Positions 1 to 10,687 of a DNA stretch of 64,000 bases are shown in pieces. The stretch is from Alligator mississippiensis (lineage: Eukaryota > Chordata > Crocodylia > Alligatoridae): the NCBI RefSeq assembly GCF_030867095.1, contig NC_081831.1:22730001-22794000 (forward strand), read 5' to 3'. Made by a program: the position numbers and the translations under genes. The notes below the pieces were generated by a model. That model was not told where the DNA came from, did no database searches, and saw nothing but the letters and a program-made list of their open reading frames with translations. Each line of letters starts with the position of its first letter. Position 1 is the first letter of the stretch.

Positions 1-600
1 GGGGGTAAGGGGTGGAGTCATGAGGGCTGGACTCTCAGCCGTGCGGGGGGGGGGGGCAGGAAGCCAGGACCCCTAGGAGGGGGTGAGTCAGGAACCAGGA
101 CACCTGCGTTCTCTCCCACGCTGCGGACTGGGGCAATAGTGGTTGGAGCAGGGCGGGGGTCAGGATGCCTGGGTCCTCTACCTGCCCGGGGAGAGGAGTG
201 CAAGTGGGGGTGGGAAGAACTAGGACACCTAGGTTCTCTTCCCGTGGGCAGGGGCCACTAGACACTCCTCATGTCTCCCTGGGGCTTTGTAAGTGGCCAG
301 AGGGTCATGGAATTGGGGGGGAGGGGGGCAGACGCCTGTGTCCCTAAAGCTGCCAATAAATGGTCCCATTGCCAAGTGTCCCTGCACTGTCTCCAAATGT
401 CTGTGCCCATCTCATGGTTTGGGGACTTGGGGGAGGGGAGTGTTGGGGCCTAGCTGAGAGCAGCCTGGTGGCCCTTGGAGGGGGGTTGGCTGGGCCTCCA
501 GACGCCTGGGTTCTTTCCGAGCTGCGGAAGGGGAGTCGAGCTGGGGGTAGGTTGGCGGGGAGGGGGCTGCTTGTTGGACCCTCCCCATGACTGCGTCCTG
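1..600. other. Left-edge intergenic DNA with tRNA-like monomers
   Basis: No coding exon could be recognised. The stretch holds degenerate copies of the tRNA-like monomer family seen across the window (CCTGGGTTCT-type B-box motifs near 80-130, 165-235 and 490-540) and G-rich runs. A possible poly(A) signal at 355-360 is listed separately. Confidence 0.5.
355..360 (+). terminator. Possible poly(A) signal of a gene lying left of the window
   Basis: AATAAA at 355-360 is followed about 20-50 bases later by TG- and CT-rich DNA, the usual layout of a cleavage site. It would end a plus-strand transcript whose body lies outside the window. No coding sequence supports it, so it may be chance. Confidence 0.3.
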
Positions 601-611
601 CAAGGCTCCTC

Positions 612-770
612 GGACTACATTTCCCAGCATGCGCTATCCCTGTACTACCCAGCATACTCTGGGAAGCCGAAACTCCCTCCCCCAGGATGCCCGGGGTCTG
701 GGACTCCACTTCCCAGGCAGCGCTGGGGTGGCATCGGAAATTGCCCGGGGCTGCTTGGGGCCGGAAGTGG
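612..770. promoter_or_regulatory. ZNF143/ETS-type promoter signature, no gene assigned
   Basis: Three matches to the vertebrate promoter motif bound by ZNF143 (SBS) sit within 110 bases: ACTACATTTCCCAGCATGC at 614-632, a shortened version at 644-659 and a third at 703-723. An ETS/GABP-type CCGGAAGTG follows at 761-769. This combination is characteristic of TATA-less, often bidirectional housekeeping promoters. I could not assign a transcript on either side, so the driven gene is unknown. Confidence 0.6.
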
Positions 771-930
771 GGTGCAGTCCCTGGGCAAAGGGGTGGGTGG
801 GGCCTGAGTGGAGCTGCCCTGGGCCCGGACGCCTGGGTTCCCTTTTCGGTTTTGGGCTCCTGATTGGGAGGTGTCACAGGCTTGTTGGGCAACAGGGGGC
901 ACTGCCCGGGGGTGCCGTAGTGCGAGGCGG

Positions 931-947
931 CCACCAGGGGGCAGCAC
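931..947 (+). promoter_or_regulatory. CTCF-like site
   Basis: CCACCAGGGGGCAGCAC matches the CTCF core consensus closely. It lies between the promoter-like block at 612-770 and a minus-strand poly(A) signal at 976-981. Occupancy cannot be judged from sequence. Confidence 0.5.
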
Positions 948-975
948 AAACCATGCGAACATCGTGGGTTAGTGC

Positions 976-981
976 TTTATT
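976..981 (-). terminator. Possible minus-strand poly(A) signal
   Basis: AATAAA reads on the minus strand at 976-981. A good splice acceptor (CTGCTGCATTTCAG on the minus strand, near 1,116) precedes it by about 135 bases, so 955-1,115 could be the last exon of an unidentified minus-strand gene. No recognisable protein is encoded there. Confidence 0.3.
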
Positions 982-1116
982 GCCATGCCTCTTCTCCCGG
1001 CTCCTGTTCCTCTCGGCGGCTCTCAACCAGACGTGGGTGCAGCCTCGCAGCCCTGATCCTCACTGGGCTCCGTGACGTTCGGGACCGCCCCCCCCCGTCA
1101 CCTTCTCCTGGCCTGA

Positions 1117-1560
1117 AATGCAGCAGCCTCTAGGGTGGGACACGTTGGAGGTTATACAAGGACCCGGGGGGGGGAATGCAACAGCCTCTGGGGTGCGGCA
1201 CGTGGGCGTGTTAGACACGGACCCGGGGGGTGGGAGATGCAGCTGCCTCTGGAGTGAGCTGCTGCGCGGGGGTGGGAGGGGGAGGGCTGATATGGGAGGG
1301 ATCTGGGGGTGAACTGCAGCTGCCTCTAGGGTGGGACCCCCGGGGGGCGGGGCTGGTTCTACCGGGATCCCCGCAGTGGAGATGCAGCTGTCTCTGGGGA
1401 GGGACATGGGGAGCGCTGGCCGCACCCGGATGGCTGCGTGGGGACGTGCAGCTGTTTCTGGGGTGGGGCTGGATGTACCGGAACCCCGCTGCAGCCTCCG
1501 CTGGGGGCGGCCGATGGCTGCGCTGGGACCCCCGCGGATGCCGGGATGCAGCTGCCCCTG
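1117..1560 (+). repeat. Degenerate tandem array of the GATGCAGC/CTCTGGGGTGGG monomer
   Basis: About six units each start near ATGCAGC(T/A)GCCTCT and continue to GGGGTGGG. They are the most diverged array of a monomer family that recurs near 39,500-39,970, 41,060-41,170, 50,270-50,430, 51,470-52,165, 53,680-53,965 and 54,640-55,200. The right end merges into the CpG-rich promoter-like block. Confidence 0.7.
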
Positions 1561-1740
1561 CCTCCCCCGCCCTCGGGGCGGGCCTGGCTACGGCCCCGCC
1601 CCGTGCCGGCGCTGGAGCCGGGCGGACGCGTTATGCAAGCGCTGACCCACTAACACACATCGCGCCGCCGCCGCCGCCCGGCCCGGCCCGGCCCAGGTAC
1701 CGGGGCGCCGCGGGGGGCGGGTGCTGCCCGTGCCATTGTG
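1480..1740 (+). promoter_or_regulatory. CpG island, probable promoter and noncoding exon 1 of the NFIL3-like gene
   Basis: The block is dense in CpG with GC boxes and (CCG)n/(CCGG)n runs. It contains TTATGCAAG near 1,632, resembling a C/EBP- or PAR/NFIL3-type site. A good 5' splice site (CCCAG|GTACCG) ends at 1,696. The next plus-strand coding exon begins behind an acceptor near 7,544. NFIL3 genes are known to have a noncoding first exon in a CpG island and one coding exon. Linking the two is inference; no transcript was seen. Confidence 0.45.
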
Positions 1741-1759
1741 TCCGGGCGAGTTGTGTGAG

Positions 1760-1818
1760 GGGCTTGTGTTGTGTTGTGTCCAAGAGAGCTCATGCGCGGC
1801 CGCCTGTGCGGGGCTGAG

Positions 1819-1855
<37 letters not shown>

Positions 1856-3640
1856 TGCGTGCGTTGTGGCTGTGGTGTGTGTGGAGGGGTGCGTGGTTGT
1901 GAATTTGCTTGGGGTGGTATTGGGGAGCCTGCATGCCTCCTTCCTAAGTGCATTGTGTGGGTTGTGTGGACCTGGGGTGTAGGGCTGTGTTTGTGTGTGG
2001 GGGGTGCATGTATCATGTATGTGTTTTGAGGGGGGGTGTGCAGGCATGCACTGTGCACATTGTATGTGCTTGGGATGTATGGTTGTGTTTGTGTGTGGGG
2101 GGGTGGATGTATCATGTATGTGTTGGGGGGATTGGGTGCAGGCACACATCATGTACATTGTGTGTGCCTGGGGTGTATGGTTGTATTTGTGTGTGGTGTG
2201 GGGGGTGCAGGTATGCATTATGTGTATTGTTTATGCCTGGGTTTGGTTGTGTTTGTGTGTAGGAGGGTGTGTATCCTGGGGGGGGGGAGGAGTGCAGGCA
2301 TGCATTGTGTGAATGATTGAGAGTTTTCTTGAGGGGGAGTGCACACAGTGTGTGCATGTATCGTGTGTGTTGTGGGTAGGTGCACGTGCATGGTGTGTGT
2401 GTAGTTGCATTGTGGGTGTTGTGGTTTGTGGGGGGTTACATTGTGTGTGCATGTATTGTGTGGTTGCATAGTGTGTTGTGTATGCATGCATGGGAAGTGT
2501 GGATGTGAGTTTGGGTGTGGGGTGTGCATAGTTGCATCGGGTATGTTGTGAAGGTGTGTATGCTGTTGGTGTGTGCATGGGGTGTGTGCCTGTTATATGT
2601 GTGTATAGGTGCGTGCAGGCTTATCTTGTGAGGTTGTGCCTCCACATGCACTTTGTGTCAAGCATGTCTTGTGTGTTTATGTCTGGTGTATGGCCAGCTT
2701 AGGCTTTGTGTGTCTGCATGTCCACGTGTGGGTTGGTTGTATGTGAGGAATTGCTATGGTATGTGCATGGGGGTTCCTAGGCAGTGTTTCATTGTGTGAC
2801 ATGGATGTCGTGTTGTGACTGCATTGTAGCAGGCACTGTGCATGTATGTGTATGTCTGTCTGGAGTGGGCTGAGTTTGTACTGGACAGTTTGTGCTCTGT
2901 GTTTGTGTGTGGTGTGGTGTGGTGTGGTGTGGTGTGGTGTGGTGTGGTGTGGTGTTGTGCAGTGGGTCCTTGCCATGTGTTGTGTCCTGTGTCTATTGTG
3001 TGTGTCTGGCTGGGCATGTAGTGTGTGCTCTGTCCGTTTTCTTACACGTGTAGCATGTGTGTGGTTGTGTGACCATGTGTCTATTTTGCGCATCCTGGGG
3101 TATGGACAAGCCTGCATGGTCTATGCATATTCCATGTGTTACACTATGTGTGTGAGTGAAGTCTCCTGTAAGTTTTAAGGGGGGGAGGGGGTGCAGTGTG
3201 TGGTGGTTGCATGCTACACCAGGTGCATGTTGTATGCATTCTGCACATGTGTGTCATGTTCTGGGCCAACCAGTTGCATTTCTGTTGCATCTTGGGCATC
3301 CATAGTCCATGGATGCAATTCAGTGATATTCCATGGATGCAATTCAGTGTGTCTGTGCATTTATGTCCCTTTTTGTGTCATGTGGGCTCTGTACACTCTT
3401 GAAGTGGGTGTGGGTCTCAGTTGGGCATCTCTGTTGTGTGGCCCTCATATGTCCATCCTCACAAATGGCATATTCATGTGTTACCTCCACACTGTGTGTG
3501 ACTGGGGGGGAAGGAGGGGGGGTTGTCCCTGTCAGCTGCCCTGTACCCCCCCCCCCCCGCTCCCTCCATCATCCTGCCCAGCACCCTCTGGACATGGGAG
3601 CCCAAACACACACATGTACACACACACACACATGAACACT
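1760..3640. repeat. Long degenerate TG-rich tract with minisatellites
   Basis: A (TG)n run lies at about 1,820-1,852. From about 1,930 to 2,300 there are roughly four units of a 65-90 base repeat built on GCATGCAnTGTG and GTGTATGGTTGTGTTTGTGTGTGGGGG. At about 2,905-2,955 there is a (GGTGT)n run, and a short CA-rich tract lies at 3,600-3,635. The long open frames here come from repeat composition, not genes. Confidence 0.85.
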
Positions 3641-3799
3641 GCTGTTGCTGCCTGGGTCACTCCCCTCAGTCTTGACCTACTTTTGCAAGACCAGGCGTGT
3701 TCAGAGAGCCTCAAAACCACTCTGGCGGCCAGGTCTGGTTGCGTGTGTGTAGCCCAGCCCCCACCTCCATAGAACCCATGCTCACCCCCACAGAGCAAC

Positions 3800-4500
3800 C
3801 CCCCCCAGCTAGGGAGGGGACCCAGGTGTCCTAGCTTTCAGTACCCCCCCCCACTCTAACCATTACACTCCACTTCCTTCCTGGAGAGGGGAAGAATCCA
3901 GGCTTCCCCCCCACAGCCCAGGCCCAAGGCTCCCCCCCCCAACTAAACATTGCACAATACCCTCAGTGGTTCTCTGCTGGGGGGGGCAGGAGCCGGGGTC
4001 CCATGGAGCTTGGAGGGCAGCACTGTGGGGCCCTGCCAAGAGCCCCGGAAGCAGTGCCCCACCCCGCCATCAGGCAGGAACAGGACAATTCCTGGACACC
4101 TGGGTTCCAGCCCCAGTTCTTGGAGGGGTGTGGGAGCTGTGGGGTTAGAGCATGGGGAGAGCTGGGAGCCTGGATGCCTGGGTCCTCTTTCCTAGCTCCA
4201 GGAGGGGTGTGGGGTCTGGCTGGGGAGGGGGTAAGAGCTGCAGGAAGCTGGGAGTCCAGATGCCTGGGTTGTCTCCTCAACTCTGCAAAATGAATGGGGT
4301 CTGTGTGGTTATAGCAGGGGGGCTGGGATCCAGGATGCCTGGATTCTTTCCCAGCTGCTGGAGGTCCAAGAGGGCTGGAACAGAGGAGGACTGGGAGCCC
4401 CAACGCCTGGGTTCTCTCCTGGTTTTGGGAGGGGGAGTTGGGGTTGTCTCTGAGGGGGAGGGTGGGAGCCAGAACTCCTGGGTCCCTTTGCTGCCTTATA
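3800..4500. repeat. tRNA-like monomers, including a head-to-tail array
   Basis: Minus-oriented units lie at about 3,810-3,960. About five plus-oriented head-to-tail units lie at about 4,080-4,500. Each carries GCCTGGGTTCTCTCC or a close variant (B-box/T-arm-like), then AGCT-TGGGAGGGG, then a GTTAGAGCA-type A-box-like segment. Unit length is about 65-75 bases. The array explains the 228-codon open frame here. Confidence 0.75.
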
Positions 4501-5230
4501 CCCCTTGGGTGGTGTGTGTGGCAGGGGGGGGGGTGTCAGAATCCTGCCCTGATATCACCTCTACCCCACACACGTGCCCCCCCTTCCCCCTCCCCCGGCC
4601 ATGGCTACTATGCCCCAGGGCCAGCAAGAGCAGGAAGCAGCCTTCCCAAGCTTCTCCCAGCCCTGGCCCCTGTGATGCCAGCCTCAGGCAGGACCACACC
4701 CTGCCCTCCTGCCCTTCCCAGGTCAGTGGGTTAATAGGGCTCTTGACATCACAGTGCTGGGGGCACAGACCCAGGGGGGCCCCAGTGGGGGATAAAGCAC
4801 CAGGTCCTGGATTCAGGGGATACTGGGTGTGTAGGTAGGTGCATGCAGGAGCTGGCTGCCAGCCCCAGCCCTGGGTAGATCCTGTTCCCCCTATCCTACC
4901 TGTCTCCCCTCCCCCCAGCGGGTGATGGGTGACGTGACTGGGAAGTAGCTGGTACCACCCTCATACCAGCTCTGGGGTGCGGCCCCAGCCCAGCCCCAAG
5001 GCTGCTCCACGTGCCAGCTGGGCACAGGGCCTGGTCTAGGAGCACATTTGACCTAGAAAACTGGGCTGGGGTGTGGAGTTGAGGTTGGAGGGGCAGGGGG
5101 GAAGCAGGTCAGCAGGGGGTGCCATGCTTCTGGGAGGCATTGGGGGCCAGCAGGGGGCATTAGGGGGCACCAAGGGGCATTAGGGGAAGGATCAGGGGGC
5201 AACTGTATCCCTAATCAGGCCCAGGCTACC
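4500..5230. other. Intergenic DNA, no gene recognised
   Basis: A 24-codon open frame begins with ATG at 4,601 in a fair start context but has no recognisable family and no continuing exons. At about 5,105-5,190 there is a short tandem of CAGGGGGCATTAGGGG-like units containing CTCF-like cores. Nothing else could be supported. Confidence 0.4.
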
Positions 5231-5810
5231 CTGGTAAGGCTAAGAGAGTTGAAATGGAACCCAGGTGTCCTGGCTTCAGGCTCCCCCTCCCTTCCTGGAG
5301 CAGAGACAGAGAACCCAGGCATAGTTGGGAGGACTGTGACCGTGGCTTAGGCCAAAGGAGCTCACCTGTGCAGGGCAGGATTAGGAAAGCTGATTGGAGG
5401 GATGAGTTTAGTATATGTGTGCTCACACACACATTCACACACGTGCAGCAGTGCTTGTGTATGTGTTAGGTACTGGGATGCCTGGGATCTTTCCTCAGCT
5501 TTGGGACAGGTATGGGGCAGGCTGGGAGCCAGGACTCCTGGGCTCTTTAACTGCAGCTGGGGGCTTTATGGGGGGGGGGGGGGGGGTAGAATCTGTGAGG
5601 AGGGGGCTGGGTATCTGGGCAGTAATAACCTCTGTTGGAGGGCAAGGGAATTGCTGTGCCTTAGTGCCTCCTGGCTTGGGTGTGAGTGACCCCTAAAGTG
5701 CAGCCAGGCTGGAAGGAACCCTGTGCCCCCTCGCAGCCCCAACACATGCATGCATACACACGCACACTCATGCCCACGCCCTTCTAACCCCCCCAAGCCA
5801 GCAGCCCTGG
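5230..5810. repeat. tRNA-like monomers and G-rich DNA
   Basis: Single units lie near 5,250-5,345 (minus oriented) and 5,470-5,570 (two plus-oriented units with GCCTGGGATCTTTCC and CTCCTGGGCTCTTTAAC). A long G run lies near 5,571-5,586. No exon was recognised. Confidence 0.6.
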
Positions 5811-6560
5811 CATGACGCCCGCCCCTTGTGCAATCAGGGCCTGTTGTGACGCGGCACCATGTTTACTGACCTATATTCCTGCTGCCTGCGTCTGCTGCGG
5901 TGGCGTCATGTGGTTGGGAAGGGAAGGGGGCGTGCTGTGCCTGGCCCCACACATGGCATTGAGCTTGGGGGGTGGTTATGATGCAGGGGGCCCCTTGCCC
6001 CCCCCCCCCCCGCTTTTGTGCCCATCAGGCCCCTCTAGGGGAGGGGGCAGGGTGTGTCCCCTGGCCACTAGGAGCCTTTGCAACAAGGGTGGTGTCATGG
6101 CTGTGTTTTGCCAGGGCTAGGGCTCCGGGTGTATGGTGCTGTGTGCATGTGGCACAGTGTATCTGTTGTGCAGTGGGTGCGTTGTATGCCATGTTCAGTG
6201 TGTGTTCAGCATGTGGGGCAGTGTGGAGTAGTCTGTGCTGTGCAGTGGGGTTGTATATTTGTGTGGTGCAGTGTGCCTGTGTGGTGCAGTGTGAGTGGTG
6301 CAACATGTGTGCAGCATATGCGGTGTTGTGTGCAGTGTGTGGTGCAGTGTCCATTGTTCAGCATATGTTTTGTGTAGTACTCACATGTGTATTTGTGTAT
6401 ATGGTGCAGTGTATGTGTGCAGAGTGTCTGTTCAGTGTATTTTTGTTGTGCAGCATGCGTGTGTGTGTGGTATTTGTTGTGTGGTGCAGTGTGTCTTCTG
6501 CAGTGTATCTGTTGTGTTGTGTGTGTGTGTGTGGGGTGCAGTGGGTGCAGTGTGTGTGTG
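5810..6560. repeat. Non-repeat block followed by a TG/GTGCAG-rich tract
   Basis: The first 100 bases (5,815-5,915) are not repeat-like and contain TGACGCGG and GGCGTCATG, CRE-like half sites. From 6,120 to 6,560 the sequence is a degenerate GTGGTGCAGTGTG repeat, which explains the long open frames there. The whole stretch lies inside the presumed first intron of the NFIL3-like gene. Confidence 0.6.
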
Positions 6561-7039
6561 CACGGTGCACATTGTGTCTCTGGTGTCTGCGGGTGCTGCT
6601 CAGACCTGCCAGGTTGTGCAAGCGTGGGGTGCGGAGGGGAAGGGGGCGTGCCAGGCCGGGCTGGGTGCTGGGTACAGGTATCCAACCTGCCTCCGGTCCT
6701 TCCTCCTAGGTTCTTCTTCCTTCTGGTCCTCCCCAGGGCTGGTGCAGCCCTGCTCTGCTCCAGCTCCTGCCTTTGCCTGCTACAGCCCCAAGGCTCAGCC
6801 CCCACCCAGGACAGGACCCCGCAGCTGCCGCAAGGATGCTGCCCTTGCTCTCTGCCTGCCTGGGGTGGCTCGGGGGGGCCTGATGCCCATGCTGTACTGG
6901 GGCTTCCTAACCCTGCAGGCAACAGGACGAGACGAGGCCAGCCCATCCAGTGCTGGGACCTGGTGAGTGACACTGAAGCGCGTGCAGCCGGATTTCCAGC
7001 AGCCAACACCCGGAAGACAATTCATAAGCCATATAGACC

Positions 7040-7485
7040 ACCCCCCAGAGGCAGGATACTGGCAGTAAGGACCCTCCAGAGGGGCAATATTCTATTGGCA
7101 AAGACCCCTGGCAGCACTTTTCCCCCAGGGGCAATATACCAGAAGTACAGGGCCCTCCAGGGGACAATATCAGCCGTACAGACCCACCCACCAGATCCCA
7201 GAGGTCAGAACTGATCCAGAGGGCAATATTCCAGTGCTACAGACCTCTAGGGCAAGAGTCGACTAGCAGAGACCACCCCCTCACCAGGGGCAATATACCA
7301 GAAGCACCGATCCGGGGAGCAATATTCCATTACTACAGCCCCTGTGGGGCAATATTCAAGTGCTGAAGACCTCTTAGGGCAAGAATCAACTGGCAGAGAC
7401 TCCCCCCCAGGGGCAATAAACTGCTCCAGGGGGCAATATTCCAGTGCTGAAGATCTGAGTGCAATAGTCCATCACTACAGTCCAA
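7040..7485 (+). repeat. Minisatellite of 30-35 base units (GGGCAATATTCCAGTGCTACAG)
   Basis: About eleven units alternate between two types, one with GGGCAATATTCCAGTGCTAC and one with GGCAAGAnTCnACTGGCAGAGAC. It ends about 60 bases before the splice acceptor of the NFIL3-like coding exon. It creates an upstream open extension of that reading frame, which I do not take as coding. Confidence 0.8.
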
Positions 7486-7553
7486 CTGTCCAGACCCCAG
7501 AGGGCCATACATCGGCGCCACAGCCCTCTCCAGCCCCCCCTCTAGGGCCAGGC

Positions 7554-8738
7554 ATGGAAGGGCTGTGTTTTGCCCCTGAGGCAGGGCTGCCCCGGTCTCG
7601 GGGGCTGAAGGGGCGAGCAGGGGTAGGTGGGCGGCGGCAGCGGGAGTTCATCGCAGCTGAGAAGAAAGACGCGAGCTACTGGGAGAAGCGGCGCAAGAAC
7701 AACGAGGCTGCCAAGCGGTCGCGGGAGAAACGGCGCTGTCAGGACCTGGCGCTGGAGACGCGGGTGTTGGCACTGCATGAGGAGAACACCCGGCTCCGGG
7801 CCGAGCTGCTGCAGCTCAAGCTGCGCTTTGGCCTCCTTGGTGCCGCCGCCTTCGTAGAGCAGAGCCGCCAGCTGGGCCGGCGCCGAGGCAGTGGGATGGG
7901 GGATGACGCAACCTACGATCCCCATGCTCCCACCCCCAGCTCCGATGACTCCTCTGAGCCTGAGTCTCGGCCCCGCGGGTCCCTCTCAGACATGTCAGAT
8001 GGGTCTTCACGTGACAGCCCCGTGCCGCAGACGTGGGGTGAAGCCCAGGCTGCCAGCCGGGCTCGTGGCCCCCCCGAGATCTCCCCCGGCTCTGGTCCCC
8101 GCAGTGTCATTCTGTTTGGTGCCAGCGGGCCCCCGCCAGCCCCTCCAAGGGCCATTGAGATGGAAGAGGATGAGACCTATGGGCCTTACACCCCTGGTTG
8201 CTGCAGTGATGAGGCTTACCACGCCGCGTCCACGCCTGCTGCCCTCCCTGAGGCCTGTGGGGCACCCCTCCTGCCAGTGGTAGCTGGGTACCCCTCGCAC
8301 CCTGCTGGCTTCCTGGTGGAGGAAGGGGCTGGGGGCTACTCAAGTGAGGAGGACCCGGGTTGGGGTGGTCCCCCAGCCGGTGGTGACAGCCCTCCGGACG
8401 TCAAGATGGCTGCCCTGCCCCACAAACTACGCCTCAAGGGCCGGGCGCACAGCAGTGGGGCACAGGAGCCAGCCCTCCCCACACCTCTCCTGCTCCTGCC
8501 CCTGCCTCAGCCCCCCTCTGCTGCTGCCGTGCCAGGGGTCCAAGCTAGTGGGGGTGGGGGGGCAGCACCGCCTGCGTGGGAAGGCGAGAGACCAGAAGAG
8601 ATGGCTGCTCTGATGCGCCAGGCCCTGCTCCGTCATGGGCAGCCCTCAGGGGCTGGTGCCCTGGAGAGACTGCTGTGCCGTGGCCCCCCACCTGGCGATG
8701 TGGCAGGGGGCTGGGGGGATGGGGCCCGGCCCACCTGA
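7554..8738 (+). CDS. NFIL3-like basic leucine zipper transcription factor
   Basis: A nuclear bZIP DNA-binding protein of the NFIL3/E4BP4 family, expected to bind TTAYGTAA-type sites, mostly as a repressor. The 394-codon frame lies in one exon, as in NFIL3. Residues about 28-63 match the NFIL3 basic region (REFI.EKKDA.YWEKRRKNN, then EAAKRSREKRR), followed by a leucine zipper to about residue 90 (LALETRVLALHEENTRLRAE, then LLQLKLRFGL). The rest is Pro/Ser/Gly-rich and acidic, poorly alignable with NFIL3 itself. The frame stays open upstream to 7,344, but that part is minisatellite. A good acceptor (CCCCCCTCTAG) ends at about 7,544, so I chose ATG 7,554. NFIL3 (462 residues in human) is longer and more conserved outside the bZIP, so this is a paralogue. 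Human NFILZ, or the fish nfil3-like genes, are possible orthologues, which I cannot settle here. Confidence 0.9.
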   Translation: MEGLCFAPEAGLPRSRGLKGRAGVGGRRQREFIAAEKKDASYWEKRRKNNEAAKRSREKRRCQDLALETRVLALHEENTRLRAELLQLKLRFGLLGAAAFVEQSRQLGRRRGSGMGDDATYDPHAPTPSSDDSSEPESRPRGSLSDMSDGSSRDSPVPQTWGEAQAASRARGPPEISPGSGPRSVILFGASGPPPAPPRAIEMEEDETYGPYTPGCCSDEAYHAASTPAALPEACGAPLLPVVAGYPSHPAGFLVEEGAGGYSSEEDPGWGGPPAGGDSPPDVKMAALPHKLRLKGRAHSSGAQEPALPTPLLLLPLPQPPSAAAVPGVQASGGGGAAPPAWEGERPEEMAALMRQALLRHGQPSGAGALERLLCRGPPPGDVAGGWGDGARPT

Positions 8739-9538
8739 TGTTCCCCCCCAGGACCTGTGACCCCCCCCCCCAGCTCTGGAGTTGAGGGGTGGTCCCTACA
8801 AAAGCGATAGTGCCCAGCCTGGCACCCACAGGGGCTGGGAGACCCATCTGCTGAGCTGGGATCCAGTGAGCAAGGAGTACCCCCCCAATCCTGCCAAGCC
8901 TGTGATCCACTTGGCCTGAGAGATCTGGGCAAGGATGAGCCCCCTTATTCTGCTGGCGATGGGATCTCCTGGGTGTGGGATCCTGGGAGGAGGAGAGGGG
9001 TCTGTTTTGTGGGGATCTGGAGAGAGGAAAAGATCTCCCTACCCTGGCCTGCTTGGGTTGGGATTCACTGGGCTTGTAATCCAGGTGGCAGGGGGCAGAT
9101 TCCCCTGTTGTGTCAGGGTTTGTGGGGAACTGGGGAGAGGAGAGATCTCCCTGTTGTGCAAGGGACAGGATCGACTGGATCTGGGAATCTGGGCAGAGGA
9201 AGGGTGTTTGTCTCCCTGGGATCTGGGGGCAAGGAGAGCCCCCCTCATCTTACTGGGCTCAGAATCCACTGGCTTGGATTCCACTGGAGCTCAGAGGACC
9301 AACTTCCCCCACTCAAGCAAAGGGGGGGGATTTGGGGGTCTCACACCTTCCCTGCCAGCTTCAGAGGCCCCCTGAGAATCAAGCAGGCCCTAAACTGCCA
9401 GCTTTGGGGGTCCCCCCCATCACCAGCCACACCCCATCCGGCCATGTGGGGGCTCAGGGAGGGGCTGAGGGGGGCATGGGCTGAGTGTATCGGGGTGGGG
9501 GCAGGAGGACAGACCACTGTGTATTTAAATGGAATCAG

Positions 9539-9544
9539 AATAAA
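9539..9544 (+). terminator. Poly(A) signal of the NFIL3-like gene
   Basis: AATAAA at 9,539-9,544 lies 800 bases after the stop codon and is followed by a TGTGTGTGTGG stretch at 9,580-9,592, a typical downstream element. The 3' UTR would be 8,739 to about 9,560. Confidence 0.7.
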
Positions 9545-9599
9545 TGCCCCCAAATTCTTTCTCAAATGGCTTTGGAGTCAGTGTGTGTGTGGGGAGTGC

Positions 9600-10660
9600 C
9601 TTCCCCCGCTGGGGGGCTGTAGGGGGGCTAGAGAACCCAGGCATCTGGGCAGCTCCTCTCCCCCCTGCTCCAAGCCAGGTTCCCAGCATTAGTAGGTCAG
9701 GCAGGTAAGTAGGGCAGCGCCAGGGCCCTGGGGCAGGAGCATAAACACTGGCAGGGGGAATTCCTCTGTGGCTCAGATCAGCCTCCAGCCCCCCACTTAC
9801 CCTGCTGGGGGGGGCAGGGACAGCATGGAGAATACCAGGTTTCAGAGTGATATATGGCACACAGCACACTCATGCACACAGGTACACACGCATGCAGCGC
9901 AGTAGTGTGAAGCAGTGCCCACATAACCCATGTGTAGGCTGTGTTGCACACAGCACATTCATACACACGTACAGCATGGTTGTACAAAGCCGCGCACATT
10001 TAACCCATGTGTGTGGTGCAAGGAAGCTGTAACGCACAACACAAATGCTGGCACACAGTGGAGAAAGGGCATGTTACACAACATGGATGCTGGTATACAG
10101 TGCAGAGAGGGTACGTTGCACAACACGGATGCTGATGTGCTGAGAGGGCATGTTACACGCAACACAGCAGCATGTGGTGTAGAGAAGGCATATTACACGC
10201 AACACGAATGCAAGCCCCAGGGGCTCAGGATGGCTGCACCTGGAGGCAGGCATGTGACATGCATAACAATACAGACATGCTAGGCTTGGACACTGTGCAG
10301 CACACACACAACATGCAAAAAACGAATATAAATGCACATACCATGCATACGGTACAGCCAAAAAGTCAACACACATGACAACAGGAGCACATACACAGTG
10401 CAAATACAACAGACATGCGCGCGCACATGCATTACAAATACACGCTGCCCCCTGCACAGTTCCCCTGAATGTGTGTGTGCATTTGCACTCCTGGCCTGGA
10501 ACTGGAGCCCAAGTATCTGGATACTCCCTCCCAACCCCTAAACCCACTGGCCTCCCTGAGCTGGATAGAACCCAGACGTCCGGGCTCCCTCCCACCCCAC
10601 AATCTCCAGGTCAGTGTGGGATAATCCTGGCTTAGCACAGGCAGGAGGAACATGTCAGTG
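9600..10660. repeat. CA-rich minisatellite and tRNA-like monomers between NFIL3-like and MAST1
   Basis: Between about 9,840 and 10,450 there are ACACACA-rich sequences. They include about four units of a 45-50 base repeat at 10,020-10,220 (CACAACACGGATGCTGGTATACAGTGCAGAGAGGG-like; quoted in part). Minus-oriented tRNA-like monomers lie at about 10,495-10,600. No exon was recognised. Confidence 0.7.
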
Positions 10661-10687
10661 AAAGTAGGTCATAGCACCCCCCAGCCT

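Noticed and set aside
4601-4675. Short frame starting MATMPQGQQEQE, considered as a KLF1 first exon because KLF1 is near MAST1 in mammals
   Set aside because: It stops after 24 codons, and no C2H2 zinc-finger exon follows anywhere on the plus strand.
5972-7214. Several long plus-strand frames (cysteine- and valine-rich)
   Set aside because: They arise from GTGCAG/TGTG repeats and from the minisatellite at 7,040-7,485.
7344-7553. Upstream in-frame extension of the NFIL3-like protein
   Set aside because: The extension is translated minisatellite, NFIL3 genes start close to the basic region, and a good splice acceptor lies between it and ATG 7,554.
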